Shown one piece after another: positions 18,436-27,217 of a stretch of 64,000 nucleotides of DNA; positions within the stretch are counted from its first letter, which is position 1; every line of letters starts with the position of its first letter. Below the pieces are notes generated by a model, which ran no database searches, was not told the origin of the DNA, and was given only the letters and a program-made list of their open reading frames with translations. The DNA is from Paucibacter aquatile. GTDB lineage: Bacteria > Pseudomonadota > Gammaproteobacteria > Burkholderiales > Burkholderiaceae_C. The stretch spans positions 496,001-560,000 of the forward strand of contig NZ_POSP01000003.1 of NCBI RefSeq assembly GCF_002885975.1, read 5' to 3'. Both the position numbers and the translations under genes were made by a program.

Positions 18436-19656
18436 TCAGGCGCGCGCCATGCGCAAGCTCATGGAGAAATTGCGCAACTCGGCAATGCCGCTTTCTTCAG
18501 CACGGCGGCACCAGGCTTGCAGGTCTGCCACCAGCTGTTCGGCCGAGACATTGGTGCGGGTCCAAAGCTGGCGCAGTTCTTCGCGCATGGTCAGCAGCTT
18601 GTCCAGGGTGGGGCTGGCCGCGCGGGCATTGGCAATCTCGGTCAACAGGCGATCCGGGATGTTGACCTCATCGCGGTGCGACCAACGCTTGGCCAGCTTG
18701 AACTGCGCCCACTGCGCGCTGTGCTCCTGGCCCTGGGCCTTCAGGCGCGCCAACTCGGCCGCGCAGGCCGCCTTGAGGCCGCGGCCGTACTTGGACATCA
18801 CCTCGTAGCGATTGGTGATGATGGCTTCCAGCGTGTCCTTGTCGGCCGGCTTGATGTCGCCATGGCGCAGCTTGGGCGCCGTCTTGCGGACCTTGGCCCA
18901 ACCCAGGATTTCGAAAGCGCGGATGTAGCCCCAGCCGATGTCGAACTCGAAGGGCTTGACCGAGAACTTGGCCGAGGTCGGGTAGGTGTGATGGTTGTTG
19001 TGCAGCTCTTCGCCGCCAATCAGGATGCCCCAGGGCGAGACATTGGTGGAGGCATCGGGTGCTTCGAAATTGCGATAGCCCCAGTAGTGGCCAATGCCAT
19101 TGATCACACCGGTCGCCCAGACCGGAATCCAGACCATCTGGATGGCCCAGACCGTGGCACCGATGGCGCCGAACAGGGCCAGGTTGATGATCAGCATCAG
19201 ACCCACACCCTGCCAGGAGAAGCGGGTGTAGAGGTTGCGCTCGATCCAGTCACTGGGCGTGCCCAGGCCATACTTGGCGATGGTCTCGGGGTTCTTGGCC
19301 TCGGCACGGTAGAGCTCCACGCCGGTCAGCAGCAAGGCCTTCAGACCGCGTGTCTGCGGGCTGTGCGGATCGTCCTCGGTCTCGCATTTGGCGTGGTGCT
19401 TGCGGTGCACGGCCACGAATTCCTTGGTCACCATGCCGGTGGTCAGCCACAGCACGGCGCGGAAGAAATGCGAGGGAATCGGTCCCAGATCCAGCGAGCG
19501 GTGCGCTTGCGCACGGTGCAGAAAAATGGTGACCGACAGGATGGTGAAGTGGGTGATGACGAGCGTGAACGCCACGATCTGCCACGCACTGGCCTCCAGC
19601 AGGCCATGCGCCAACCACTGGATCAGCGCATCATGTACCGACATCAAGAAATTCAT
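18436..19656 (-). CDS. Membrane fatty-acid (acyl-CoA/acyl-lipid) desaturase
   Basis: This 406-residue di-iron membrane enzyme of the delta-9 desaturase family introduces a double bond into saturated acyl chains. All three histidine boxes are present: HRAQAH near residue 47, HRKHH near residue 84, and HNNHH near residue 220. Two hydrophobic pairs surround them (about 24-44/65-80 and 150-190). After residue 260 there is an unusual soluble tail of about 145 residues, helical and charged, not needed for catalysis in classical desaturases. It is a single-gene unit. Confidence 0.92.
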   Translation of the reverse strand: MNFLMSVHDALIQWLAHGLLEASAWQIVAFTLVITHFTILSVTIFLHRAQAHRSLDLGPIPSHFFRAVLWLTTGMVTKEFVAVHRKHHAKCETEDDPHSPQTRGLKALLLTGVELYRAEAKNPETIAKYGLGTPSDWIERNLYTRFSWQGVGLMLIINLALFGAIGATVWAIQMVWIPVWATGVINGIGHYWGYRNFEAPDASTNVSPWGILIGGEELHNNHHTYPTSAKFSVKPFEFDIGWGYIRAFEILGWAKVRKTAPKLRHGDIKPADKDTLEAIITNRYEVMSKYGRGLKAACAAELARLKAQGQEHSAQWAQFKLAKRWSHRDEVNIPDRLLTEIANARAASPTLDKLLTMREELRQLWTRTNVSAEQLVADLQAWCRRAEESGIAELRNFSMSLRMARA

Positions 19657-19840
19657 GGCTTCCTCATCCTGCCCGAGATTGGGCGGCTAGACGGATTCGA
19701 GTCGGCGAATTGTAGGCGCACGACTCCAAAAACAAGGGGGCAAAACACTGCGCCAGGTCAAGCGCGCGTGAATCCTGCCCGGCCGCGTGCAAAGCACAGG
19801 CCGGCGAACCTTCAGGACGCGCCAGACGGGCGATGGGGTG

Positions 19841-21100
19841 TCACTGCTTTTCCCAGACGGCAGCGAAGAAGCCATCCGTCTGGTGCTGGTGCGGCCACAG
19901 GCGCAGATAGCCGTTCTCCACCAGGCGCTCGGCGTCGGCCACATGGGCACGGCTGAGGACTTCGGCAGCATCGAGCTTCTTGAACTGCGGATGCGCGGCC
20001 GAGAAGGCTTCGGCAATTGCCTCGTTCTCGGCATCGAGCAGGCTGCAGGTGGCGTACACCAGGCGGCCGCCCGATTTCAGCAGGCGCGCGGCACTGGCCA
20101 GTATGGCCGTCTGCTTGGCCTGCAGTTCCTGCACGGCATGCAGCGACTGGCGCCATTTCAGATCGGGGTTGCGGCGCAATGTGCCCAGGCCCGAGCACGG
20201 CGCATCGACCAGCACGCGATCGATCTTGCCGGACAGGCGCTTGATGCGCTCATCGCGCTCATGGGCAATCTGCGTCGGGTAGATGTTGGACAGGCCGCTG
20301 CGCGCCAGGCGCGGCTTCAGCGAGGCCAGGCGATGGCCCGAGGTGTCGAAGGCATAGAGCCGGCCGGTATTGCGCATGGACGCACCCAGAGCCAGGGTCT
20401 TGCCGCCGGCGCCGGCGCAGAAGTCCACCACCATCTCGCTGCGCTTGGCGTCCAGCATCAGGGCCAGCAGCTGGCTGCCTTCGTCCTGCACCTCGATACA
20501 GCCGCTGGTGAACAGCTCCAGCTTGTTGAGCGCGGGCTTGCCGTGGATGCGCAAGCCCAGGGGCGAGAACGGCGTCAGCTCGGCATGGATGCCGGCGGCG
20601 GTCAAGGTGGCTTGCGCTTCTTCGCGCTTGGCCTTCAAGGTGTTGACGCGCAGATCCAGCGGAGCCTGCTCGTTCATGCTGGCCGCCAGGGCCCAGAACT
20701 GCTCCTCACCGAGGCGGGCCAGCAGAGGCTGGGCCAGCCACTCGGGCAGGTTGTGGCGCAGGCGCGGCGCGAGCTGGGTCTTGTCGATCTGACGGACCTG
20801 TTCCAGCCATTGCTGTTCTTGAGTGTTCAGGGCGCCGCGCAAAAAGGCTTCATTGCCCTGCCAGCCGAGGATGGCCAGGCGGCGCTCGGTCGGGCCGCTG
20901 CCCGACTGGGCCAGATGCTGCAGCAGCGGGCGCTGGCGCAGCACCGTGTACGCGGTCTCGGCCAGGGCATGGCGCTCGCGCTGACCCAGGGCCTTGTGTT
21001 TGCGGAAGAAGGCGGACACCACGCTGTCGGCGGGAGAGTCCAGTTGGAGCACAGCGCGCAGAAGCTCGCTGCTCATTTCAAGAAGGGCATTAGGATGCAT
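19841..21100 (-). CDS. RsmB/NOP-family SAM-dependent RNA (cytosine-5) methyltransferase
   Basis: This 419-residue predicted 5-methylcytosine RNA methyltransferase carries SAM motif I VVDFCAGAGGKTLAL, motif IV DAPCSGLGTLRRNPDLKW and motif VI RLVYATCSLL. The two cysteines required by this family are therefore intact. The N-terminal helical part (1-150) is related to, but shorter than, the NusB-like domain of true RsmB, so assignment to 16S C967 is not secure. It is divergent from a DUF1653 gene. Confidence 0.88.
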   Translation of the reverse strand: MHPNALLEMSSELLRAVLQLDSPADSVVSAFFRKHKALGQRERHALAETAYTVLRQRPLLQHLAQSGSGPTERRLAILGWQGNEAFLRGALNTQEQQWLEQVRQIDKTQLAPRLRHNLPEWLAQPLLARLGEEQFWALAASMNEQAPLDLRVNTLKAKREEAQATLTAAGIHAELTPFSPLGLRIHGKPALNKLELFTSGCIEVQDEGSQLLALMLDAKRSEMVVDFCAGAGGKTLALGASMRNTGRLYAFDTSGHRLASLKPRLARSGLSNIYPTQIAHERDERIKRLSGKIDRVLVDAPCSGLGTLRRNPDLKWRQSLHAVQELQAKQTAILASAARLLKSGGRLVYATCSLLDAENEAIAEAFSAAHPQFKKLDAAEVLSRAHVADAERLVENGYLRLWPHQHQTDGFFAAVWEKQ

Positions 21101-21181
21101 GGCGCGATTATCCCAGGCCTGCGGGCTTTCCCTGCCTGCCCCTGACTTTTATCCTTGCCTTCTGCTCCCAGCCACCCCGAG

Positions 21182-21451
21182 ATGAGTGCCGACGACCTGC
21201 CGCCCCTGCCCGCCACGCCCCTGGGCCGCTACCGCCACTACAAGGGCGGCGAGTACGAGGTGATCGGCACGGCCCGGCACAGCGAAACGCTGGAGCCACT
21301 GGTGGTCTACCGCCCGCTCTACCACGCCACCGGCCTGTGGGTGCGGCCGCATGCCATGTTCTTTGGCAGCCTGGAGGTGAATGGCGTGCTGACGCCGCGC
21401 TTCAGCGCCATAGACCGCAACGGCAACGGCGACAGCAACACAGCGCCCTGA
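21182..21451 (+). CDS. DUF1653 domain-containing protein
   Basis: This 89-residue soluble protein has the typical DUF1653 core: LGRYRHYKGGEYEVIGTARHSE, then LVVYRPLY and LWVRPHAMFF. The start at 21182 is chosen over an in-frame TTG at 21155. Its stop overlaps the ATG of the next gene as TGATG, implying translational coupling. The biochemical role of DUF1653 is not known to me. Confidence 0.85.
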   Translation: MSADDLPPLPATPLGRYRHYKGGEYEVIGTARHSETLEPLVVYRPLYHATGLWVRPHAMFFGSLEVNGVLTPRFSAIDRNGNGDSNTAP

Positions 21452-22110
21452 TGATGCGTCTGCCCCGCTGGCTGCAACAGCTGCGCCTGCGCCCTCGCCT
21501 GCTGCTGGCTCTGGGGCTGGGTCTGGTGGCCGGCCTCGCTTGCCCGTCGAACTGGAGCCTGAGCACACGCCTGCTCTGCGGCTGGAATGCCGGCGTCTGG
21601 TTCTATTTGCTGGCCGTGTTGCAGATGATGCTGGCGGCCGACCATGAACATGTGCAGCGCAAAAGCGTGGCCCAAGCCGATGGCGTGGCCGCCGTGCTGC
21701 TGCTGGCCGCGGCCGGCGCCCTGGCCAGCCTGGCCGCCATCACCCTGGAGCTGAGCCAGCCGGCCGGCCCGCCCGGCGCTACCTTGGCGCTGGCCTTGTT
21801 GACGGTGGCGGGAAGTTGGCTGCTGCTGCCGGTCGAGTTCGCCCTGGCCTATGCCAGCCTCTATCACCGCAGCACAGGGCGAGACAACGCGCCGCATGGC
21901 CTGGAGTTTCCCGGCCTGGACGGGCCGCCGGACTACACCGATTTCATGTACTTCGCGGTCACCCTGGCCGCGACTTCGCAGACCTCGGATGTGGCGGTCA
22001 GCGCCCGGCCCATGCGGCGCCTGGTGCTGCTGCACGCGCTGCTGTCTTTCTTGTTCAACACTGGCGTGCTGGCACTCTTGATCAACATCCTGGCCGGCAT
22101 GATCCGCTGA
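21451..22110 (+). CDS. DUF1345 family membrane protein
   Basis: This 219-residue membrane protein has about five hydrophobic segments. DUF1345-type motifs are present: WNAGVWFYL, and YTDFMYFAVTLAATSQTSDVAV, which resembles a channel pore loop. It begins within the stop of the DUF1653 gene and ends 16 bases from the convergent purN. An ATG at 21454 directly follows the one chosen. Transport or sensing roles have not been shown for this family to my knowledge. Confidence 0.82.
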   Translation: MMRLPRWLQQLRLRPRLLLALGLGLVAGLACPSNWSLSTRLLCGWNAGVWFYLLAVLQMMLAADHEHVQRKSVAQADGVAAVLLLAAAGALASLAAITLELSQPAGPPGATLALALLTVAGSWLLLPVEFALAYASLYHRSTGRDNAPHGLEFPGLDGPPDYTDFMYFAVTLAATSQTSDVAVSARPMRRLVLLHALLSFLFNTGVLALLINILAGMIR

Positions 22111-22126
22111 AGTGCCGGCCCCGCGC

Positions 22127-22777
22127 TCAGCTGAAGGACTGGCTCGCCCCGCTGAGTTGCTCGACACGACCATCCACCAGGCGCAGCTGACCTTCGACAA
22201 ACCAGCGCACCGCCTGCGGATACATGCGGTGCTCGAGCTTGAGCACGCGGGCCGACAGGGTGTCTTCATCATCACCGGGCAGCACCGGCGCCACGGCCTG
22301 AGCGACGATGGCGCCATGGTCCAACTCGGCGGTCACGAAATGCACGGTGGCGCCGACGAACTTACAGCCCATCTCCAGGGCCCGCGCATGCGTGTGCAAG
22401 CCGGTGAAGGCCGGCAGCAGCGAGGGGTGGATGTTGAGCATGCGCTCGGCATAGTGGGCGGTGAAGGCCGGAGTCAGGATGCGCATGAAGCCCGCCAGCA
22501 CGACCAGATCGGGCGCAAAACCATCGATCACGCGCTGCAATTCGGCATCAAAAGCCTCGCGGGCCTGCTGTGCATCCATGCCGGGCTGGCGGAAGGCCTT
22601 GTGGTCGACCACGGCCGTGGCAATGCCGTGCGCGGCCGCAAAATTCAGGCCAGCGGCATCGGGCTTGTTGCTGATCACGGCGGCGATCTGGGCCGGCCAG
22701 CCCTCGGCCGCACAGGCGCGCACGATGGCCTCCATATTGGAACCACGGCCGGAGATCAGGATGACGATGCGTTTCAT
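22127..22777 (-). CDS. purN: Phosphoribosylglycinamide formyltransferase (GAR transformylase)
   Basis: This 216-residue purine-pathway enzyme transfers a formyl group from 10-formyl-THF to GAR. It has the N-terminal ILISGRGSNMEAI substrate loop, and the catalytic region MLNIHPSLLPAFTGLHTHARAL with the conserved Asn and His followed by GATVHFVTAELDHGAIV with the catalytic Asp. It is divergent from trpS, with only 56 bases between the starts. Confidence 0.95.
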   Translation of the reverse strand: MKRIVILISGRGSNMEAIVRACAAEGWPAQIAAVISNKPDAAGLNFAAAHGIATAVVDHKAFRQPGMDAQQAREAFDAELQRVIDGFAPDLVVLAGFMRILTPAFTAHYAERMLNIHPSLLPAFTGLHTHARALEMGCKFVGATVHFVTAELDHGAIVAQAVAPVLPGDDEDTLSARVLKLEHRMYPQAVRWFVEGQLRLVDGRVEQLSGASQSFS

Positions 22778-22833
22778 GGGGCGGCAGTGTAGCTGCCTAC
22801 AATGCCCGACCTGATCTTTGCTGCGGCCCGCCG

Positions 22834-23889
22834 ATGAGCTCCCTGCCTACTCCCGAACCGACTTCTGCCGCCGCACGCCCGCGCGTGCTCTCGGGCATGC
22901 GCCCGACCGGCGCCCTGCACCTGGGCCACTACCACGGCGCGCTGAAGAACTGGGTTCGCCTGCAAAGCACACACGACTGTTTCTTCTTCGTCGCCGACTG
23001 GCATGCCCTGACCACCCAGTACCAGGACCGGCAGAACCGCAACAGCATCGAACGCAATGTCTACGACATGGTGGTCGACTGGCTGGCCGCCGGCATCGAC
23101 CCCGAGAAGGCCACGCTCTTCATCCAAAGCCGCATGCCCGAGCACGCCGAGCTCTTCACCCTGCTGGCCATGAGCACTCCCACCTCCTGGCTGGAGCGCA
23201 TTCCCAGCTACAAGGACGCGGTCGAGAAGCAACGCGCCAGCAGCACCCCGGGTGATGGCGCCACCTACGGCTTCCTCGGCTACCCGCTGCTGCAGGCGGC
23301 CGACATCCTGATCTACAAGGCCGGCTTCGTGCCCGTCGGTGAAGACCAGACCGCCCATGTGGAAGTGACCCGCGAGGTGGCGCGCCGCTTCAACCGCATC
23401 TACAGCCCGGACGCGCCCATCCTGCCCGAGCCGCAGGAGCTGCTGACCGAGACCGCGCGACTGCCCGGCCTGGACGGCCAGAAGATGAGCAAGAGCTACA
23501 ACAACTCGGTGGCCATGCGCGACGCGCCCGAGGTGGTGGACGAGAAGATCCGCACCATGCCCACCGACCCGCAGCGTGTGCGCCGCAGCGACGCCGGCGA
23601 ACCCAGCCGCTGCCCGGTCTGGCCCCTGCACCAGCTCTACTGCGACGAATCCACCCGCACCTGGGCGGCCGAGGGCTGCCGCTCGGCCAGCATCGGCTGC
23701 CTGGACTGCAAGAAGCCCTTGATCGAGGCGATCCAGAAAGAGCAAGCGCCCTGGCGCGAGCGGGCCAATGAATACCTGGCCAACCCCAAGCAGGTGCAAT
23801 GGATCGTCGAAGTCGGCACCGAGCGCGCCCGCGCCGTCGCCCGCAAGACCTTGCGGGAAGTCCGCACGGCCATGGGCCTGGCCTACTGA
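22834..23889 (+). CDS. trpS: Tryptophan-tRNA ligase
   Basis: This 351-residue class I aminoacyl-tRNA synthetase has the HIGH-type motif GALHLGHYHG near residue 26 and KMSKS within GQKMSKSYNN near residue 223. The anticodon-binding part contains five cysteines (260, 270, 282, 289, 292). The last three give C-x6-C-x2-C, resembling the [4Fe-4S] site described for Thermotoga maritima TrpRS. It is followed by a small Cys-containing gene and a MATE gene. Confidence 0.95.
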   Translation: MSSLPTPEPTSAAARPRVLSGMRPTGALHLGHYHGALKNWVRLQSTHDCFFFVADWHALTTQYQDRQNRNSIERNVYDMVVDWLAAGIDPEKATLFIQSRMPEHAELFTLLAMSTPTSWLERIPSYKDAVEKQRASSTPGDGATYGFLGYPLLQAADILIYKAGFVPVGEDQTAHVEVTREVARRFNRIYSPDAPILPEPQELLTETARLPGLDGQKMSKSYNNSVAMRDAPEVVDEKIRTMPTDPQRVRRSDAGEPSRCPVWPLHQLYCDESTRTWAAEGCRSASIGCLDCKKPLIEAIQKEQAPWRERANEYLANPKQVQWIVEVGTERARAVARKTLREVRTAMGLAY

Positions 23890-23911
23890 ACGCGCCCGCG
23901 TGAGCCCAGCC

Positions 23912-24373
23912 ATGAGCGGCATCCACATCACCGACATCGAGGCTGCCATCAACTGGTGGCGCGAGCGCCAGCCTTCGACCGACGGCCTGAGCGCATGCCC
24001 CGAGGTGCAGGCCCTGGCCGAGGTCTACGGCCTGCTGGTCTACCACCGCGATCACGAATGCGATGAGGACAGCATGCCCGCCGCCGCCAAGGCCGCCTGG
24101 CTGCGCTGGTACGACAGCACGCCGGATGCGCCCTGCATCGCCATCTGCTCCACCAGCCAGGGCGATGCCTTGTGCAAAGGCTGTGGTCGCAGCTTTGACG
24201 AGGTGCAGCACTGGCCGGTGATGACTCCGGCCGAGAAACGCATCACCTGGCGCCGCATCACCCAGGAAGGCACGGCCTGGCGCTTCAACCGCTATGCCGA
24301 GCGGGCGCGTGAGTTCAAGGGCGTCGATCACCCGCAGCTGCAAGACCCCCAGACTCCGGCGGACCCGACATGA
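23912..24373 (+). CDS. DUF3717 / DUF1289 domain protein
   Basis: This 153-residue soluble protein has two recognisable parts. An N-terminal DUF3717-like region (IHITDIEAAINWWRERQ) precedes a C-terminal DUF1289-like region with PCIAICSTSQGDALCKGCGR, which has four closely spaced cysteines suited to metal binding. The ATG at 23912 lies 22 bases after trpS. The stop overlaps the MATE gene start as ATGA. No function is established. Confidence 0.8.
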   Translation: MSGIHITDIEAAINWWRERQPSTDGLSACPEVQALAEVYGLLVYHRDHECDEDSMPAAAKAAWLRWYDSTPDAPCIAICSTSQGDALCKGCGRSFDEVQHWPVMTPAEKRITWRRITQEGTAWRFNRYAERAREFKGVDHPQLQDPQTPADPT

Positions 24374-25797
24374 TGGGCCGCGCCCATTTGGAGAGCCTGC
24401 GCCGCATCGCGCCGCTGGCCTGGCCGGTGCTGGTCGGGCAGCTGGCCGTGCTGGCCTTCAGCACCATCGACACCGTGCTGGTGGCCCGTTACTCGGCCGT
24501 CGATCTGGCCGCGCTGGCCGTGGGCAGCGCCATCTACATCACGGTGTTTGTCGGCCTGATGGGCGTGGTGCTGGCCATTTCCCCCATCGTCGGCCGCCTG
24601 TTCGGCGCCGGCCAGCTGCGGGAAGCCGGGGCGCAGTTGCATCAGACCTTGTGGCTGTGCCTGGGCCTGATGGGCTTGGGCAGCCTGATCCTGCTGCTGC
24701 CCGAGCCCTTTCTGGCCGTGTCACAGGCCAGCCCCGAGGTCGAAGCCAAGGTGCGCCACTACCTGATAGCCCTGGCCGCCAGCCTGCCGGCCACGCTGTT
24801 CTTCACCGCCTTCCGCGGCTTCAATGTGGCGGTGTCCCGGCCCAAAGCGGTCATGGCCTTGCAGGTCGGCGGCCTGCTGCTCAAGCTGCCGCTGAGCTTC
24901 TTGCTGATTCAAGGCTTTGCGCTCGGCCCCTGGCAGGTGCCGGCCCTGGGTGCCTTTGGCTGCGGCCTGGCCACGGCCATCGCCATGTGGGCGCAGGCGG
25001 CGATCGCCTTTGCCTGGATGCGGCGCGACCCGTTTTACGAGCCTTTCGGGCTGCGCCGCGGCGGCCTGCAAGCGCCGCACTGGCCCGACATCCGCGCCCT
25101 GCTCAAGCTGGGCGTGCCCATGGGCGGCTCCATCCTGATCGAGGTCACCGGCTTCACCTTCATGGCCATCTTCATCGCCCGACTGGGCGCCACACCGGTG
25201 GCCGGCCATCAGCTGGCGGTCAATCTGATCAGCCTGATGTTCATGCTGCCCCTGGCCCTGGCCAACGCCACCGGCACCCTGGTGGCGCAATCGGTCGGCG
25301 CCCATGACCCGGCCGGCGCACGGCGCCTGGGCTGGCATGGACTGGAGATCGGCCTGGCCGTGTCCTTCCTGATCGGTGCCCTGGTGTTTTTTGCGCGCGA
25401 AGCGGTGCTGGGGCTGTACACCAGCGACCCGGTCATCCTGGGCGCCGCCCTGCCCTTGCTGCTCTGGGTCTGGCTGTTTCACGTGGCCGATGCCGGGCAG
25501 ACCCTGGCTGCTTTTGTGCTGCGCGCCCACCACATCGCCACCGCGCCCATGGTCATCTACGCCCTGGCGATCTGGGGCGTGGGCCTGGGCGGCGGCTACT
25601 GGCTGGCCTTTGGCAACAGCCCGGCTGTGCCGGCGGAGTTTCAGGGTGCGCGGGGCTTCTGGTCGGCTGCCACGGCCGGCTTGGTGCTGGCCGCGCTGGG
25701 CCTGAGCGCCTTCCTGGCTTGGGTGCACCGGCAGGAGGAACGCGAGCAGGCGGCCGGCGCCCTCAGTTCGACGCTGAAGTCGCAGCAGGAAGGCTGA
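24370..25797 (+). CDS. MATE family (NorM-type) efflux transporter
   Basis: This 475-residue inner-membrane protein has twelve hydrophobic segments in two homologous halves, typical of cation-coupled MATE exporters. Family-like stretches include PVLVGQLAVLAFSTIDTVLVAR at the N-terminus and GATPVAGHQLAVNLISLMFM after the midpoint. It is coupled to the preceding gene by an ATGA overlap. Its last 35 bases overlap the 3' end of the convergent histidine kinase gene. Substrates cannot be predicted. Confidence 0.92.
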   Translation: MMGRAHLESLRRIAPLAWPVLVGQLAVLAFSTIDTVLVARYSAVDLAALAVGSAIYITVFVGLMGVVLAISPIVGRLFGAGQLREAGAQLHQTLWLCLGLMGLGSLILLLPEPFLAVSQASPEVEAKVRHYLIALAASLPATLFFTAFRGFNVAVSRPKAVMALQVGGLLLKLPLSFLLIQGFALGPWQVPALGAFGCGLATAIAMWAQAAIAFAWMRRDPFYEPFGLRRGGLQAPHWPDIRALLKLGVPMGGSILIEVTGFTFMAIFIARLGATPVAGHQLAVNLISLMFMLPLALANATGTLVAQSVGAHDPAGARRLGWHGLEIGLAVSFLIGALVFFAREAVLGLYTSDPVILGAALPLLLWVWLFHVADAGQTLAAFVLRAHHIATAPMVIYALAIWGVGLGGGYWLAFGNSPAVPAEFQGARGFWSAATAGLVLAALGLSAFLAWVHRQEEREQAAGALSSTLKSQQEG

Positions 25798-27178
25798 ACA
25801 CAAACACGCTGCCGCCACCGGGCCGCGCTTCGCAGCGCACCTGGCCGTGGTGGCGCTGCGCGATCTGGCGCACCAGGCTCAGGCCCAGGCCCACACCGCC
25901 GGCTTGCTCGGCATGGCCGGGCAGGCGGAAAAAGGCTTCAAAAATGCGCTCGCGCATGGCCTCGGGCACGCCCGGGCCGCGATCGCTGACACGCAGCACG
26001 GCCCGGCCTGCCGCATCTCGCGACAGCTCCAGCAGCACCTCCGAGCCGCCATAGCGCTTGCCATTCTCCAGCAGATTGCGCAGGGCGCGGCGCAGCAGGC
26101 GCTCATCGCCATGCACCAGCAGCTCGCTCAAGCCCGGGGCAGGCTGGAACTCGGCGCCGGTGCGGGCGGCCTCTTCCGCAGCCAGGCCCATCAAATCGAC
26201 CTGCAGCGGCGTCTGCGCCATGGGCTCGGCGCCGCGCGCCGCCGCGTCCAGACGGCTGGCCAGCAGGACCTCCTCGACCAGGGCGTCCAGCTCGGTGATG
26301 TTGGTGTGGATCTCGGTTTGCAGGCGGGCGCGCTGCTCCGGCCCGGCGTTGTCCAGCATGGCAAAGGCCATCTTGAGGCGGGCCAGGGGGGAGCGCAGCT
26401 CGTGGCTGGCATTGGCCAGCAGGGACTGCTGGGCGCGCAGCAAGCTTTCGATTTGCGTGGCCGCGCGGTTGAAGCTGCTGGCCAGGGCCGCCACTTCATC
26501 CTTGCCGCTTTCGTCAACCCGGTGGGCCAGTTGGCCGGCACCGAACTGTTCCACGCCGGACTTCAAGCCCTCCAAGCGGCGCGTCAGCCGGCGCACCACG
26601 GGGTAGGCCCCCACGGCCACGCCGAAAAATAGCAGCACCAGCAAGACCAGCAAGACCTGGCCATTGGGGCGCGGCCCAAGGAAGGGCAAGCTCCAGGGCG
26701 CGGGCGGGCCCTCGTTGCGCTTGAAGAAGGGCCGCTCGGGGCCCATGCCGCCGCCACCACCCAAGCCTGGGCCCATGCGAGCACCGGGACCGAAGCGGAA
26801 GCCGCCGCGCATCAGCAGCAGGCTGCGCCCGTCCTCCAGCGGCACGCGGATGGTCGGCGGGCCGGGAAAGACCTCGCGATCGAGAAACTCCTCAGACGCC
26901 GCCACACGCTCTCCCTGGCGGTCCAGCAGCGCAATCGCCACATGCAGGCGCTGCCCCCATTCCTGCAAGGCCTCGGCCTGCTCCTCACGCGGTGCACTGG
27001 CGGCCGGAAGCGCGCCGTGGATCAGCTCGGCCATGGCCGTCAGCCGGTCATTGGCCGAGGCTTCAAAATTGCCCCGCTCCTGCTCGATATGGCGCTGGAA
27101 CAACCAGGCCGAACCAAAGGCAAAGGCCAGCAGGATGACCACCAGGGTCAGGTAGATGCGCAGGTAAAGCGATTTCAT
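25763..27178 (-). CDS. Two-component sensor histidine kinase (CpxA-like architecture)
   Basis: This 471-residue membrane kinase has a transmembrane helix at about 4-24, a periplasmic sensor to about 190, a second helix (VLLVLLVLLFFGVAVGAYP) and HAMP. HisKA follows with phosphoacceptor His in NASHELRSPLARLKMA, then HATPase with N box LRNLLENGKRYG and G boxes RGPGVPE and VGLGLSL. The periplasmic part contains a Gly/Met/Phe/Pro-rich stretch (about 125-160), a possible metal or disorder element. The ATG at 27178 lies 39 bases after the response regulator gene. Confidence 0.92.
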   Translation of the reverse strand: MKSLYLRIYLTLVVILLAFAFGSAWLFQRHIEQERGNFEASANDRLTAMAELIHGALPAASAPREEQAEALQEWGQRLHVAIALLDRQGERVAASEEFLDREVFPGPPTIRVPLEDGRSLLLMRGGFRFGPGARMGPGLGGGGGMGPERPFFKRNEGPPAPWSLPFLGPRPNGQVLLVLLVLLFFGVAVGAYPVVRRLTRRLEGLKSGVEQFGAGQLAHRVDESGKDEVAALASSFNRAATQIESLLRAQQSLLANASHELRSPLARLKMAFAMLDNAGPEQRARLQTEIHTNITELDALVEEVLLASRLDAAARGAEPMAQTPLQVDLMGLAAEEAARTGAEFQPAPGLSELLVHGDERLLRRALRNLLENGKRYGGSEVLLELSRDAAGRAVLRVSDRGPGVPEAMRERIFEAFFRLPGHAEQAGGVGLGLSLVRQIAQRHHGQVRCEARPGGGSVFVFSLPAATSASN

Positions 27179-27217
27179 GCCAACGCAAGCACGACAGCGA
27201 GCTGCGAGCACTCCGAC

